A stretch of 64,000 nt of DNA from Saposhnikovia divaricata. Taxonomy: Eukaryota > Streptophyta > Magnoliopsida > Apiales > Apiaceae. A program made the translations under genes and the position numbers. Location: contig CM071599.1 in assembly GCA_036435485.1 (NCBI GenBank), forward strand, positions 208,543,178 through 208,607,177, in the 5' to 3' direction. The notes under the pieces were generated by a model, which was given only the letters and a program-made list of their open reading frames with translations, made no database searches and was not told where the DNA came from. This document shows positions 44,259-55,900 of the stretch, in pieces (within the stretch, counting starts at the first letter, position 1; each line of letters starts with the position of its first letter).

Positions 44259-45163
44259 TGTTGAGTATTGAATACACGAATAGAATACAGAGGGGAGGTG
44301 AATGGATTCTTGAACTTTTCTTGTTCTTGAATCTGTTTGGTGTATGTAGCAAGCTATGTGTTATGTGTGTGTAGAACTATAAGTGCGGATAGTGAACAAC
44401 ACAAGACACAATATTCACTTTAATCTAATATTTTATTAGATAAAGATTTGCTACAAATTGTGAATACAAATGATAGTATTCTCAGCTTCGTTTTCTCAGA
44501 GAGATGTATTTTCTAAATGTGAATCTTAAAACTTCTCTATAACTAAAGAAGTGAGGTTGTATTCTTATAGAACATGAATACAACCTACTTACTACAAATA
44601 AGGTTACAGGATAAATTACTTTCTAGTATGTCTATCCTATTTGAGTAAGCATCCAAACGGCTACAGGTTTGACTTCTTGAAGTTCTGTTCAGATCCACTT
44701 CTTTAGCTCTTTATCTCTTGTACATATCTCTAACCTTCTTTGTAGGCTTTCCAAAGTACCTTACAGTTTGTGGTCTATAAAGTGCTTTGGCTTGTTGCAG
44801 GTTTCTGACTTGTACAATTTCTCCAGTATTTTGTCTCCAAGATTGTATTCGGAAAGTAACTTAGTGATTGATTCGAGAGCTAGAATTGACTTGATAGATA
44901 ACTCTGAGTTCTCAAATACTGCAAAGCTGACATATCGAATCACTTCTCGAATAGCTCTTTTCTTTAGGAATCCTTTAGTTGTCGAATAGAGCATTTAACT
45001 TATCGAATCCCTGAGATATCGAATAGCTTTCTGAGTCTTTGAGATATCGAATACAACTTTGGCTTGTTGACTCTCAGAGAACTCGAATATCACTTTGACT
45101 TGTTGACTTCTTGAGTTCTCGAATAGAGTAATAGACATGTCGAATCTCTGAGTTATCGAATGA
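44259..45163 (-). repeat. 5' LTR of element D, truncated by element A
   Basis: Matches 18910-19521 and then 31926 to about 32210. It stops at 45163, where element A begins; the rest should follow the far end of A, outside the window. Confidence 0.92.
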
Positions 45164-47689
45164 TGTAAGAACCCAGATTTTGGGTGGGATTAAAACTTTT
45201 ATGTATTTAATGATGTAAGAATGAATAGTGGTTATGACTGCGATGTAACGAAGATCTATTAAATAAATGGAACGGATTTGAATTCAATTACTTATATGTC
45301 ATGCAGAATACTTTTGGTTGACGGCATAGATAAGAATGATCTATCTCCTAAGAATATAAGTATATTACTTCAAGTAAGATTATTCTTATGTCATCCAAAT
45401 CAATATCTATTATAAGTCCAGCGGTTCCGTAAAAAGGTTAAGAAGCACTCGAGAGTGAACCAGGTTCATTTTCCTAATTATAGGAATTAAATAAAAATAA
45501 GTGATGAATAGTGATTTTGGTGGAATTTGGAATATTATTATAATAATGATATACCCGGTATTCGGAACGGATTTATGAGTTCGTATTAGTGATCCAGGAG
45601 GAAAATAAGTGTATGTAAAAGCTGTCGGATTCTGAAAAACCGCACTTTTATTTTCTCCGAGAGTTCCCTGGACACTGATAGCCTTAAGTATTTAACGAAT
45701 GGATTAAAGGAATATATAATGAAAAGTTAGAATGAAAGATGGAGAATGAAAGTATTAATATTAAAGAGGATTCCCGGTAAACCCTAATTAGAAATCCGTG
45801 AAATGTTCTCACGAACGATCAATCGAAACGTGTAATAACCGGACACAGAAACAAGCAGAGGAAGCAAGAGTCTTGTGCAAGCTACTAGTATAAATATCTA
45901 GTAACTAAACTAGAAGCAAGGAACTAGCACCTTAGAGGAAGAACCAAGTACTTAGCAAGAACAACTAGCTAGTTAGCCTTCAACCATGCAAAATGCAACA
46001 CTTGTCCTACAAAAATCATCATCCATTACATCACACTCCACTAACACCACTTGGATGAGATATTATCTAGCAAATGTCACTTTATGCATTATTCCAAATC
46101 AACCAACACAAAAGAACATAAAACTCTCCCTTGAAGCTCCATTCGGCCCCTTGCTAAATTCCAAATTCAAAATCCAACTTCCAACCATTTGTTGATCTTG
46201 AAACTTTTATGGTGAGACTTACATTTCATATAAATGATCTCCTCAAAATCCTAGCTTCAATCTCTTCTTTTTCCATTTTCAAAAAAATGATTTAAGAGGA
46301 GGGTGAATAGTGTTTTCATGAACTAATCTTGTTTTTCCTTGATTTCTTTGGTTGATTTAGCAAGCTTTAACACTTCTAAGGATCATACCAAGCATAGTGA
46401 GGCTAGATCATACTCCAAGGAAGGTATAACAACTTTAAACCCTAGGCTTTACCTTGAGATTTTGCATGCTCTTGATGGGTTTTAGTATAAGATGTGATAT
46501 TAGCATGATTATAAGCATGAATATGATGTAGTTTTGATAAATGTTAAAAATAGTTTAGATGAACGGAAAGGCATTGCTTGGCCTCAGTTCATGTATATAA
46601 GTCATGTATATGTTGTTTGGGTTGGATGCTATGTTTATGGGAAGATTCGAAATTGATAGATATTCGATTTACAGCCGTTATAATGCCCGATTTTACAATA
46701 CCATGTTTTGTATGCCATTTTCCATGTTGAACCCCTACTGTCCAGAGAGCTTACCTGCCATGATAGGATAGGTAATGTTCTAAGCTTTGTTTTGATATAA
46801 AGATCACATGAAACGGACTTACGGTTTAGGATTTATGACCAAATTACTAAAAGTAGTTCGAATCCGTAAACGAAAGTTCGTAACTGAAATTGAACCCTCG
46901 TAAGCTATGTAACGTCATGGCGAATCTTGGTAAATAAATACTAGGGGTAAGAAGGAAGGTGTGAAAGAAAACCGTATGTCAAAAAGAGCATTTTTCGATT
47001 TATTAAAAATGTTCGAGTCAAGGTTAAACGCGAACGAACCCCTAAAAGACGACTCTTTTATAACTTTGGTAAAACACTTAGAAAACGGGCGATAAAACTC
47101 GGAGTAAAATATTGGTTCGTAACGATCAACCTTAGAACTCATATGAATTAAGTATATCCCAAGTATAAGTGCAGTGACATGTCGTATTAACGAACGAATA
47201 TCGGGTCGGATCAGTGATAATAAGTAATCCACTAAAAGGGGTATAACGAGATGACTCGAGAACGTGTTTCGATTTAAGTATAACTTAACGTTTAATATGT
47301 TAAGTGATTAATTCCGAATGCCTTGGCTATTTATAGATCACCAGGCTGAACCGGGACCCGCTACCACTACCCCTTACCGTACTCGACTACCAGGCAAGTT
47401 TCAATTCCCTTCTTTTAGGCTGTTGTTGTGATTGAATAATATATATATATGATTGCTGATATACATATGCCATTGCATGCATGCCTACTTTCAAGTTGAA
47501 TTGATATACTTGTTCCCTGAATGTTATTGTTGGCTTATAAGCTAGATAATTATATATCAGTTATAAGCCGGTTATTATAAGACCCTCATAGAAGGGCGTA
47601 TACATCTTTATTCATCAAATATAGACCGGGAGTCAATATTTCTTGATATATCGAGATTACCTCGGGAGAAAATATTTAAGTAAATATTT

Positions 47690-48330
47690 TCTATTATTTG
47701 GGCGACGAATATTATTTGAATATTCGTTCGGGACTAATTATTTTAACGATCCTTACTTCAAATAATTATTTGAATTTAACTATTCAACGAATAATACTTC
47801 TCAATATTCATTCAGAGTCGAATTGATTATCGGCTATTATTTCGAATATTCTTCTAAAGATGAGACTGTTAGATGAATATTATTTGGATATTCTTTTAGA
47901 TTATTATTTTATTAAATAAATATTACTTTCGAATATTCATTTAAGATATTAAATACTTGATGAATATTATTTTAATATTCATCTGAAGCTTGATTTAATT
48001 ATCGAATATTATCTCGAATATTCCTTAAGGCTTGGATTACTAAATGAATATTACTTGATATTCATTTAGGATATTATTCATTCAATGAATATTACTTTTG
48101 AATATTCATTTAAATTTCCTAATTAATTATGATTATTACCTTAAATATTCTTTTCAGGTCTTATTAATTAATGAATATTGTTTTGAATATTCATTTAAAT
48201 ATTTATTTATTCAATAAATATTCTCCTGATATTTCTTCAGGGATTATTTTGAGAAATACTCTGATTTAAGACATTCTTTCATATTCCTAAATATTCGGTA
48301 AAATATTTTAATTCAACAAATATTCTCTGA
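47690..48330. repeat. Degenerate gaatatt repeat field in LTR of A
   Basis: About 20 or more blocks of the type (t)gaatatta...atattcatt, each a weak palindrome, spaced irregularly at roughly 30-60 bp. The corresponding field in B is 54270-54960. Confidence 0.8.
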
Positions 48331-48679
48331 ATATTTATTCCATACTTAGAATAACCTCAATAAGGGTTATCTTCTTCGATTATTACGAAAAATATTTCGG
48401 AGTCATATTATTATTAATCTTATATCAAGAAAGGTTCTCAGACATCATTCTTCTTCGAGTCTATCTCCTTAATAATAAGGGAACCTTACTTGGAAAATGT
48501 TATTTATCTTGTCGACTTCCCGGTCATAAAGTATTCCCTTCACCCGCAACTCGGGTGCTGTTGACTTATTAAAGTCGTTGTTTACCTTCTCATCTTTCGA
48601 GGGGTAAGATTACTGGAACAAGTTGATATCCGTTACCAAGTAATAGCTTGGGAGATAATGGTAAATTTTCCTTTCCAAC

Positions 48680-48990
48680 TAGATACGACTACTTTGTGGA
48701 GTCTTATCAACAAGTCTTATACTTGGGGAAAGGGGGACGAACGTTACATTCAGAATCATGAATTCTATTTGAACTAGGAGTCGTGTAAGAGGCCGAGTAG
48801 CGCCGGTCCATCCCCTTTGGCCCAACCGTTGGCCGGGGAGAGCTAGTAAGGCGGTATACAAGTAAAGCCGTCAGTTCTTCCTTCTACCGGTAGTAAATCT
48901 AAATTGAGCTGTACGATCTCGACTGATCATCAAGATTGGAACAGCGGGCGCGGTGAATACTCCATCATTGGTTCATCATCCAAATTCATT
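48680..48990 (+). promoter_or_regulatory. Highly conserved core block of the gypsy LTR
   Basis: About 310 bp that differ from the copy in element B (about 53605-53920, reverse strand) at only some 3-5 positions, whereas flanking LTR sequence differs at about 10% or more plus indels. It is GC-richer than its surroundings. A 60-codon open frame lies on the strand opposite to the element (48861-48679), nearly unchanged between copies. Function unknown; a promoter/leader or packaging element is possible. Confidence 0.45.
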
Positions 48991-49706
48991 TATTTCCTGC
49001 AACATGATTACTGTTGGCAGAGTTGGAGAAGAGTCATAACTGGAATTGCAACCCTTTCTTGCAAGTTCCTCTTCTTATTAACGACAATAATATCTCGCTT
49101 ACTTTGATGTAGCAGATATTTCTTCAAACAAATACTTCAAGTTACCTTGTAACTTCATCGTTCATATTATACTGGCATCATTTCCGTAAATGCATGGCAT
49201 ATGGTTTAAAAGATAGCTTTGAACTGTTTTAAATTATCGTTCAGTTATATATTTGTTGGTGGGCTTTCGCTCACCCTTGCTTTGTTTATATTATGTCACA
49301 ACAACAGCTAGGACAGATGGCTCGCGTCAGGCGCACTCGGCGCAAGCAGGTTACCCGACCCACCGGACTACCCGCGGAGATGCTAGCCGCCATTGCTGAG
49401 GTAGCATAGTTAGACAGCTTTTGTTTCTTGTTTAACTATATGTATAATTAATGTAATCCACGGCAAAACTTTTAAACCTATGATGTTGTCCTTTTGGGAT
49501 TGTAATAACTTTTATTCGTAAACCCTTTAATGTAAGACTTATTTCAATTTCATCTCTGGGACTATAACTGTTGTGTGTGTGAGTGGTAATTATTGTGGGG
49601 TCACAGCATGTGATTTATTTATTATGGACTCAAGTCAAGTATTATGAATGGATGTAAGACCGTAACCACCAGATTCCTGACCCCGGATCTGGGGGTGTTA
49701 CAGAGA

Positions 49707-49718
49707 TGGTATCAGAGC
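49707..49718 (+). promoter_or_regulatory. Primer-binding site of element A
   Basis: TGGTATCAGAGC four bases after the LTR, initiator-Met type. Confidence 0.93.
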
Positions 49719-49911
49719 GAGAGTTATATATCCCAAGAGATGATACGACGTTATATAATAATAAATTCAATTATATAATAAGAACCCTTGCCAGGTTCAC
49801 CTAAAACCCTTACGGGAACTTTTTAAGTATCATGATAGTAACATAGTTCGTCTTGTGTAGGTGAGCGACTTGTCGGCCCAGGAGGCAGCTGCGAGACAGC
49901 ATGATGAGGAC

Positions 49912-50754
49912 ATGTTCCGGACTAGGGACCCATACTATGAGCACTTGCCTGAGGAGGATACTGAGCCTGAGGAGGAGGACGCTGAGGAGGTCCAGGTTGA
50001 GGCTGATACTGATGTGATCGAGTCTGAGGAGGAGGACCCTGAGGAGGTCCAGGATGATGCTGACACAGATGTTGTTGAGACTGAGGGGGAGGAGGACCCG
50101 GAGGGGATCCAGACAGGACAGGATGCTGAGTTAGTGGTTGAGGATGATGATTATTGGGTTATGACTGAGTTCAGGACTATGGGAGATGACACTGACATGA
50201 CCACGGATCAGGTGGTGCCGGTGGATGAGGGTGTTGAGGGAGATATAGATGAGCCAGTAGTTGGTGCTGTAGGGAGTTCTGGACTTTTTGTGCCACTCCT
50301 CCCTGTTGAGAGAGCCCCTACCCCACCACCACTACCTGTGAGCCCCTACCCCGACGAGTTTGAGGAGCTTACCCCAGAGCCCCAGCAGACAGAGACTGCC
50401 GCTCCAGCTGAGCCATCCACCCCACCTCATGCCCCGATAGGAGGAGTCCTAGTATGTGTTCACAACTTGATTGTGAACGGGCTTTATAGAGAGTTGTCTG
50501 TGGCAGATGCCAGGTTGGCAGAGTCTAGGAGTGAGTTAGCAGCAGAGAGAGCCGCCCGGATGAGGGTGCAGGGCAGGAGGACTATCAGTGACAGAGTTGG
50601 GTATAGGGCTGTGACCCGCATCGAGCTGAGGGCTCGGGTGAGGGTGCGACAGTTGCCTACTGATGGGCATGGTAGGGTAGACAGAGCAGCGGCTGAGGAG
50701 GTTTTCCGCATCGCCATGGGGAGGGTTCGGAGGATGTTTCGTCGTGGCGGCTGA
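49912..50754 (+). CDS. Extra acidic/basic ORF upstream of gag in element A
   Basis: Open from 49861 (GTG), with the first ATG at 49912; about 280 residues from that ATG. The N-terminal half is strongly acidic, with repeated DTDV(I/V)E(S/T)E and EEDPE(E/G)(V/I)Q blocks. A Pro-rich middle follows (APTPPPLPVSPYP). The C-terminal third is helical and Arg-rich (ARLAESRSELAAERAARMRVQ, ending RRMFRRGG). No known domain is recognised. It lies between PBS and gag, with about 420 bp to the gag start. GC content is higher than in the neighbouring LTR. It could be a captured gene fragment or an element-specific protein. Confidence 0.6.
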   Translation: MFRTRDPYYEHLPEEDTEPEEEDAEEVQVEADTDVIESEEEDPEEVQDDADTDVVETEGEEDPEGIQTGQDAELVVEDDDYWVMTEFRTMGDDTDMTTDQVVPVDEGVEGDIDEPVVGAVGSSGLFVPLLPVERAPTPPPLPVSPYPDEFEELTPEPQQTETAAPAEPSTPPHAPIGGVLVCVHNLIVNGLYRELSVADARLAESRSELAAERAARMRVQGRRTISDRVGYRAVTRIELRARVRVRQLPTDGHGRVDRAAAEEVFRIAMGRVRRMFRRGG

Positions 50755-51174
50755 TTTCAGATGTAGTGATGCAGTGGTCTAGTTGTCTAGTCATGTACGG
50801 ACATAGTAGTGCCGGCTTTTGTAGGGATGGTTTTCTTGTACTTGTTTTCCCTTTTTGCAGACTAGACAGATAGACAGCATATTTCACTTTTGACTTGTTG
50901 TTGTTGTTAGGATGGCTGTACTTTAAACTATCGTTGTAACTCGGATGTTGTACCTTTTCGGTACCTGGTATATATTTGTTTCCATTTCAGTCATTACAAT
51001 TTTGTTGGGAAGTGATCACGAGTTTATTAGCATAGGTATTACTTTTCGATTAAGTTTCCATGAGATATAAAACTGTGGGATTTTAAAATCCAATCATGTA
51101 AAGAAATGTGCAAGGAAAAATCCTTTAAAACAGGTAAGTGAGCCTAATGTATAATTTTCCAAATTTTCAGTAAA

Positions 51175-52911
51175 ATGCCTCCAAGACGAATGGGCACTAG
51201 GGCTAACCCCCGCGAATCTACTGACCAAGAGAGTCACAACCAACACGAGGAAAACCGTGAAAGTAGTGAGGAACAAGATCAGGACTATAATGAGCAAGAA
51301 GATTCCCAGTATGGAGCAGAGGATGAACCCCTGTACTCTGAAGAATTTGAAAGGGAAATAGAGGGTGGAGAAACTGAAGTAGAACAGGAAGGGGAGAACC
51401 AGGGCGGAAACCCCATGGGCCAGTTTATGGATCTACTTAGGCAGAATCTGAACCAATACCCCCAACCACCACCAAGCAACAACACTTCAGTGGCAAATTC
51501 CTTTAGGGCCTTTAAGTCCCTTAAGCCCCCAGAGTTCCACGGATCGGCTGATCCCGTTGAGGCGAGGGCCTGGATCAAAGAAATGGAAAAGTCTTTTGAG
51601 ATTCTGAGTATCAATGAGGCTCAGAAGACTGTTTTTGCTACTTACCTACTAAAGGGAGAGGCCAATTATTGGTGGGAAGCCAAGAAAAACATGGAGACTG
51701 ATGCTGTCATAGCCTGGGAAAGGTTCAAACAATTATTCCTGGAGAAGTACTTCCCGAAGTTCATGAAAACCCAGATGGAACTTAAGTTCTTGGAACTGAA
51801 ACAGAACAATATGTCCGTGGCGGACTATGAGGCCAAATTTACTGAGCTATCGAGATTTGTGCCAGAGTTTGTAGACACAGAAGAGAAGAAAGCTAACAGG
51901 TTTCAACAAGGGCTGAAGCAGTGGATCCAGAATAGGGTGGCTGTTTTAGAGATTACAGATTATGCCACCTTGGTGCAGAAGGCAACCATTGTGGAGGCTG
52001 GTAGTGATCAGATGCAGAGAGAGAGAGAGAAAGGGGGGATAAAGAGAAAGCATGTTAGTATGGGCGGAAGATCCGCTGGAGGAAAACCCCCAACCAAGTT
52101 TAATCGAGGAGTGATTTCCCTACCAGGGAGGAATGTAGGGTTTAAACCATCTGCTAGTGTAAGTGTGAACCAGGGCGGCCATCAATCAGGAATGTCCCGT
52201 TCCAACCCTTCTCGACCTCTATTGCCATTGTGTGCTACTTGTGGGAAGAGGCACTCCGGGGTGTGCAACCTGAAGCAGATAAACTGTTATAAGTGTGGGC
52301 GAGCTGGGCATTATGCCACCTCTTGCACCACGGTCATCCCTAACAGCACAACCTGTTTCCAGTGTGGACAGCGAGGGCACATGAGGAAGGATTGCCTAAA
52401 GAACAAACCAGCAGCATCAGGAGCAAGCAAGGTTGCCTCAAATAGGCCACCAACTGCTAGGACTTTCAATATGTCAGTACAAGATGCCGTGAGGGACACA
52501 GATGTGATAGCAGGTACTTTTTCTCTTAATTCAGTCAGTGCAAATGTCTTATTTGGTTCAGGAGCAACTAAGTCTTTTATATCTAGAGATTTTGCGCATA
52601 AGTTGAAGCTTAAAACCCAGCAACTAAGAGATTCCTTACAAGTAGAAATAGCTAATCAGGAAATCGTACCGGTTAATCAAATTCACCCCGATTGTAAGCT
52701 AGAAATAGGAGGACGATCCTTCTATGTCGATTTAATTCCTTTTAAGCTAGGGGAATTCGATGTCATTTTGGGTATGGATTGGTTGTCTCGCAATGATGCG
52801 CAGATAGATTGTAAAGGGAAAAAGGTTAAGTTGAAAACCCCAGGGAAGAAAGAAATAGTGTTTAAGGGGATGCGACAGACCCAGAAAATTCTGACCATGG
52901 CGCAAACCAAG
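51175..52911 (+). pseudogene. Gypsy gag-protease of element A, truncated, protease active site lost
   Basis: ATG at 51175 (MPPRRMGTRANPRE). Acidic N-terminus (about 15-85); Retrotrans_gag domain about 115-285, with WWEAKKNM and KYFP motifs; basic linker; zinc knuckles CYKCGRAGHYATSC and CFQCGQRGHMRKDC (about 363-410); then a retropepsin-like domain (VLFGSGATKSFIS ... DVILGMDWLS). The usual catalytic Asp of the D-S-G triad is Gly here, codon GGT at 52555-52557, one base from GAT. Element B cuts the frame at residue 579, just before RT would start; the 22 codons after that are read from B's LTR. The protein therefore cannot be processed by its own protease. Confidence 0.88.
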
Positions 52912-55900
52912 TGTAACACCCCCAGATCCGGGGTCCGGGATCCGGTGGTTACGGTTTCCAATTCTGTCCACAATAATTGAACTTTCCTTAACATAAAATA
53001 AATTACGTCTCTATAACCCAACAAAACAATATAAAACACACCCGTTATAGTCCCAGAGATGAAATCAGAGTAACAATCAAATTTTTGTTAATCACATTAT
53101 GAGTTCTTACAATCCAAAAGAATTTCAATATAAATACATACTCTTTGCCATCCATTTACATAAGTCATACTAGACCATATTCTTGGTACTGAAAGAATAA
53201 ATATACCCTACCAATAGCTTCTTCTTCAGCTCTGGTAGTCTCATCGTCCTCGCCCGCGTCGAGTGCGCCTTGTGCGAGTCATCTGGTCTAGCTGTTGTCG
53301 TGATATAATAATAAAGCAAGGGTGAGCAATAGCCCACCAACAATAATATAACTGAACAGTGATACATATATACAGTAGTTCAAAATATCCTTTGAAATCA
53401 TATGCCATGCCTTAATGAAGTTATTGCCAGTATAATATAAAGGATGAAGTTACCAGGTAACTCAAAGTATTTGTTTGTAGAAATATCTGCTACATCAAAA
53501 GTAAGCGAGATATTCTCATTGCCATTAAAAGAGGAACTTTCATGAAAAGATTGCAATTCCAGTTATGAACACTTTTCCAGCTCTGCCAACAGTAATCATA
53601 TTGAAGGAAATAAATAAGTTTGGATGATGAACCAATGATGGAGTATTCACCGCGCCCGCTGTTCCAATCTTGATGATCAGTCGAGATCGTACAGCTCAAA
53701 TTAGATTTACTACCGGTAGAAGGAAGAACTGACGGCTTTACTTGTATACCGCCTTACTAGCTCTCCCCGGCCAACGGTTGGGCCAAAGGGGATGGACCGG
53801 CGCTACTCGGCCTTTTACACGACTCCTAGTTCAAATAGAATTCATGATTCTGAATGTAACGTTCGTCCCCCTTTCCCCAAGTATAATACTTGTTGATAAG
53901 ACTCCACAAAGTAGTCGTATCTAGTTGGAAAGGAAAATTCACCAATAACTTCCAAGCTATTGCTTGGTAACGAATATCAACTTGTTCCAACCATCTTACC
54001 CCTCGAAAGATGAGAAGGTAAACAACGACTTAATAAGTCAATAGCACCCGAGTTGCGAGTGAAGAGAATAATTTATGACCGGGAAGTCGACAAGATAAAT
54101 ATCATTTTCCAAGTAAGGTTCCCTTATTATTAGGGAGATAGACTCAAAGAAGAATGATGTCTGAGAACCTTTCTTGATATAGGATTAATAATAATATGAC
54201 TCCGAAATTTTTTCCGTAATAATCGAAGAAGATAAACCTTATCGAGGTTATTCTAAGTATGGAATAAATATTCAGAGAATATTTATTGAATTAAAATATT
54301 TTACAGAATATTTAGGAATATGAAAGAATATCTTTAATCAGAGTATTTCTCAAATAATCCTTGAAGAAATATCGAGAGAATATTTATTGCATAATTAAAT
54401 ATTCAAATGAATATTGAAAATAATATTCATTAATTAATAAGACCTGAAAGGAATATTTAAAATATTTAAATAATATTCGATGATTAAATAGAACCCTGGA
54501 TGAATATTCAAAATAATATTCATAATTAATTAGGAATTTAAATGAATATCGAAAAAGTAATATTCATTTAATGAATAATATTCTAAATGAATATCAAGTA
54601 ATATTCATTTAGTAATCCAAGCTTTAAAGGAATATTCGAGATAAGACTCGATAAATAAATCAAGCTTCAGATGAACATTAAAATAATATTCATCAGGTAA
54701 TTACTATCTTAAATGAATATTCAAAAGTAATATTCATTTAATGAATAATATTCTAAATGAATATCCAAATAATATTCATTTAGTAGTCCAACCTTTAGAA
54801 GAATATTCAAAATAATAATCGATAAATAATTCGACTCTGAATGAATATTAAAAATATTATTCGTCGAATAGTTACGTTCAAATAATTATTTGAAGTAAGG
54901 ATCGTTAAATAAATAATCTCGAACGAATATTCAAATAATATTCGTCGCCCGAATAATGGAAAATATTTACTTAGATATTTTCTTTCGAGGTAATCTCGAT
55001 ATGTCAAGAAATATTGACTCCCGGTCTATATTTGATGAATACGATGTATACACCCTTCTCTGAGGGTCTTACAATAACCGGCTTATAATTGATACGATAG
55101 CTATCTAATTTATAAGCCAATAACAATCAGGGAACAAGCATAATGATATAACTTGAAAGTAGGCATGCATGCTATGGCATATTATAACAGAAAACATACA
55201 TATATATTCAATCACAACAACAGCCTAAAAGAAGGGAATTGAAACTTGCCTGGTAGTCGAGTACGGTAAGGGGTAGTGGTAGCGGGTCCCGGTTCAGCTT
55301 GGTGATCTATAAATAACCAAGGCATTCGGGATTAATCACTTAACATATTAAAAGTTAAGTTATACTTAACTCGAAACACGTTCTCGAGTTATCTCGTTAT
55401 ACCCCTTTTGGTGGATTACTTTTATCACTGATCCGACCCGACATTCGTTCGTTAATACGACATGTCATTGTACTTATACTTGGGACATACTTAAGTCATA
55501 TGAGTTCTAAGGTCGATCGTTACGAACCAATACTATACTCCGAGTTTTATCGCCCGTTTTCTAAGTGTTTTACCGAAGTTATAAAAGAGTCGCCTTTTAG
55601 GGGTTCGTTCGCGTTTAACCTCGACTCGAACATTTTTAATAAATCGAAAAATGATCCTTTTGACATACGGTTTTCTTTCACACCTTCCTTTTTACCTCTA
55701 GTATTTATTTACCAAGATTTGCCATGACGTTACATAGTTTACGAGGGTTCAATTACAGTTACGAACTTTCGTTTACGGATTCGAACTACTTTTAGTAATT
55801 TGGTTGTAAATCCTAAACCGTAAGTCCGTTTCACGTGATCTTTATATCAAAACGAAGCTTAGAACATTACCTATCCTATCATGGAGATTGCAAAGCTAGG

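Larger units (their letters stand above)
18910..45163 (-). mobile_element. Degenerate SIRE-type Ty1/copia element 'D' (nest base)
   Basis: Minus-strand element. Its 3' LTR lies at the left in two parts (18910-19521 and 31926-32598) because element C is inserted in it. Its internal region is 32599-44258. Its 5' LTR starts at 44259 and is cut at 45163 by element A. PBS and PPT are in place. Gag, pol and an envelope-like ORF3 follow in SIRE/Maximus order, all disrupted. In the stretches that can be compared the LTRs differ at about 3% of sites, more than those of C. D is therefore older, consistent with the nesting. The right-hand end lies outside the window. Confidence 0.93.
45164..49702 (+). 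repeat. 5' LTR of gypsy element A, 4.5 kb
   Basis: Starts TGTAAGAACCC and ends GGTGTTACA. It matches the reverse complement of 52912-58244 from end to end, with about 0.8 kb less sequence at its start. A block at about 48680-48990 is far better conserved than the rest. 47690-48330 is a field of gaatatt repeats. No protein-coding gene is supported inside. Confidence 0.92.
45164..52911 (+). mobile_element. Ty3/gypsy chromovirus-type element 'A', left part
   Basis: Begins with a 4539-bp LTR (45164-49702), then PBS, an extra acidic ORF, gag and protease. The element is cut at 52911 by element B, and its RT, integrase and 3' LTR should lie beyond the window. The five bases before it are AATGA, the expected target duplication. 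Gag of the Retrotrans_gag type with two CCHC knuckles resembles the chromovirus (Tekay/Del-like) group. An LTR this long plus an ORF before gag is unusual for that group and recalls Tat/Ogre elements. Confidence 0.9.

Noticed and set aside
48679..48861. 60-codon frame (MYTALLALPGQRLG...) as a real gene
   Set aside because: It is nearly identical in both LTRs, but so are all positions of the surrounding core block, so conservation alone does not show coding. It is kept only as a possibility in the core-block finding.
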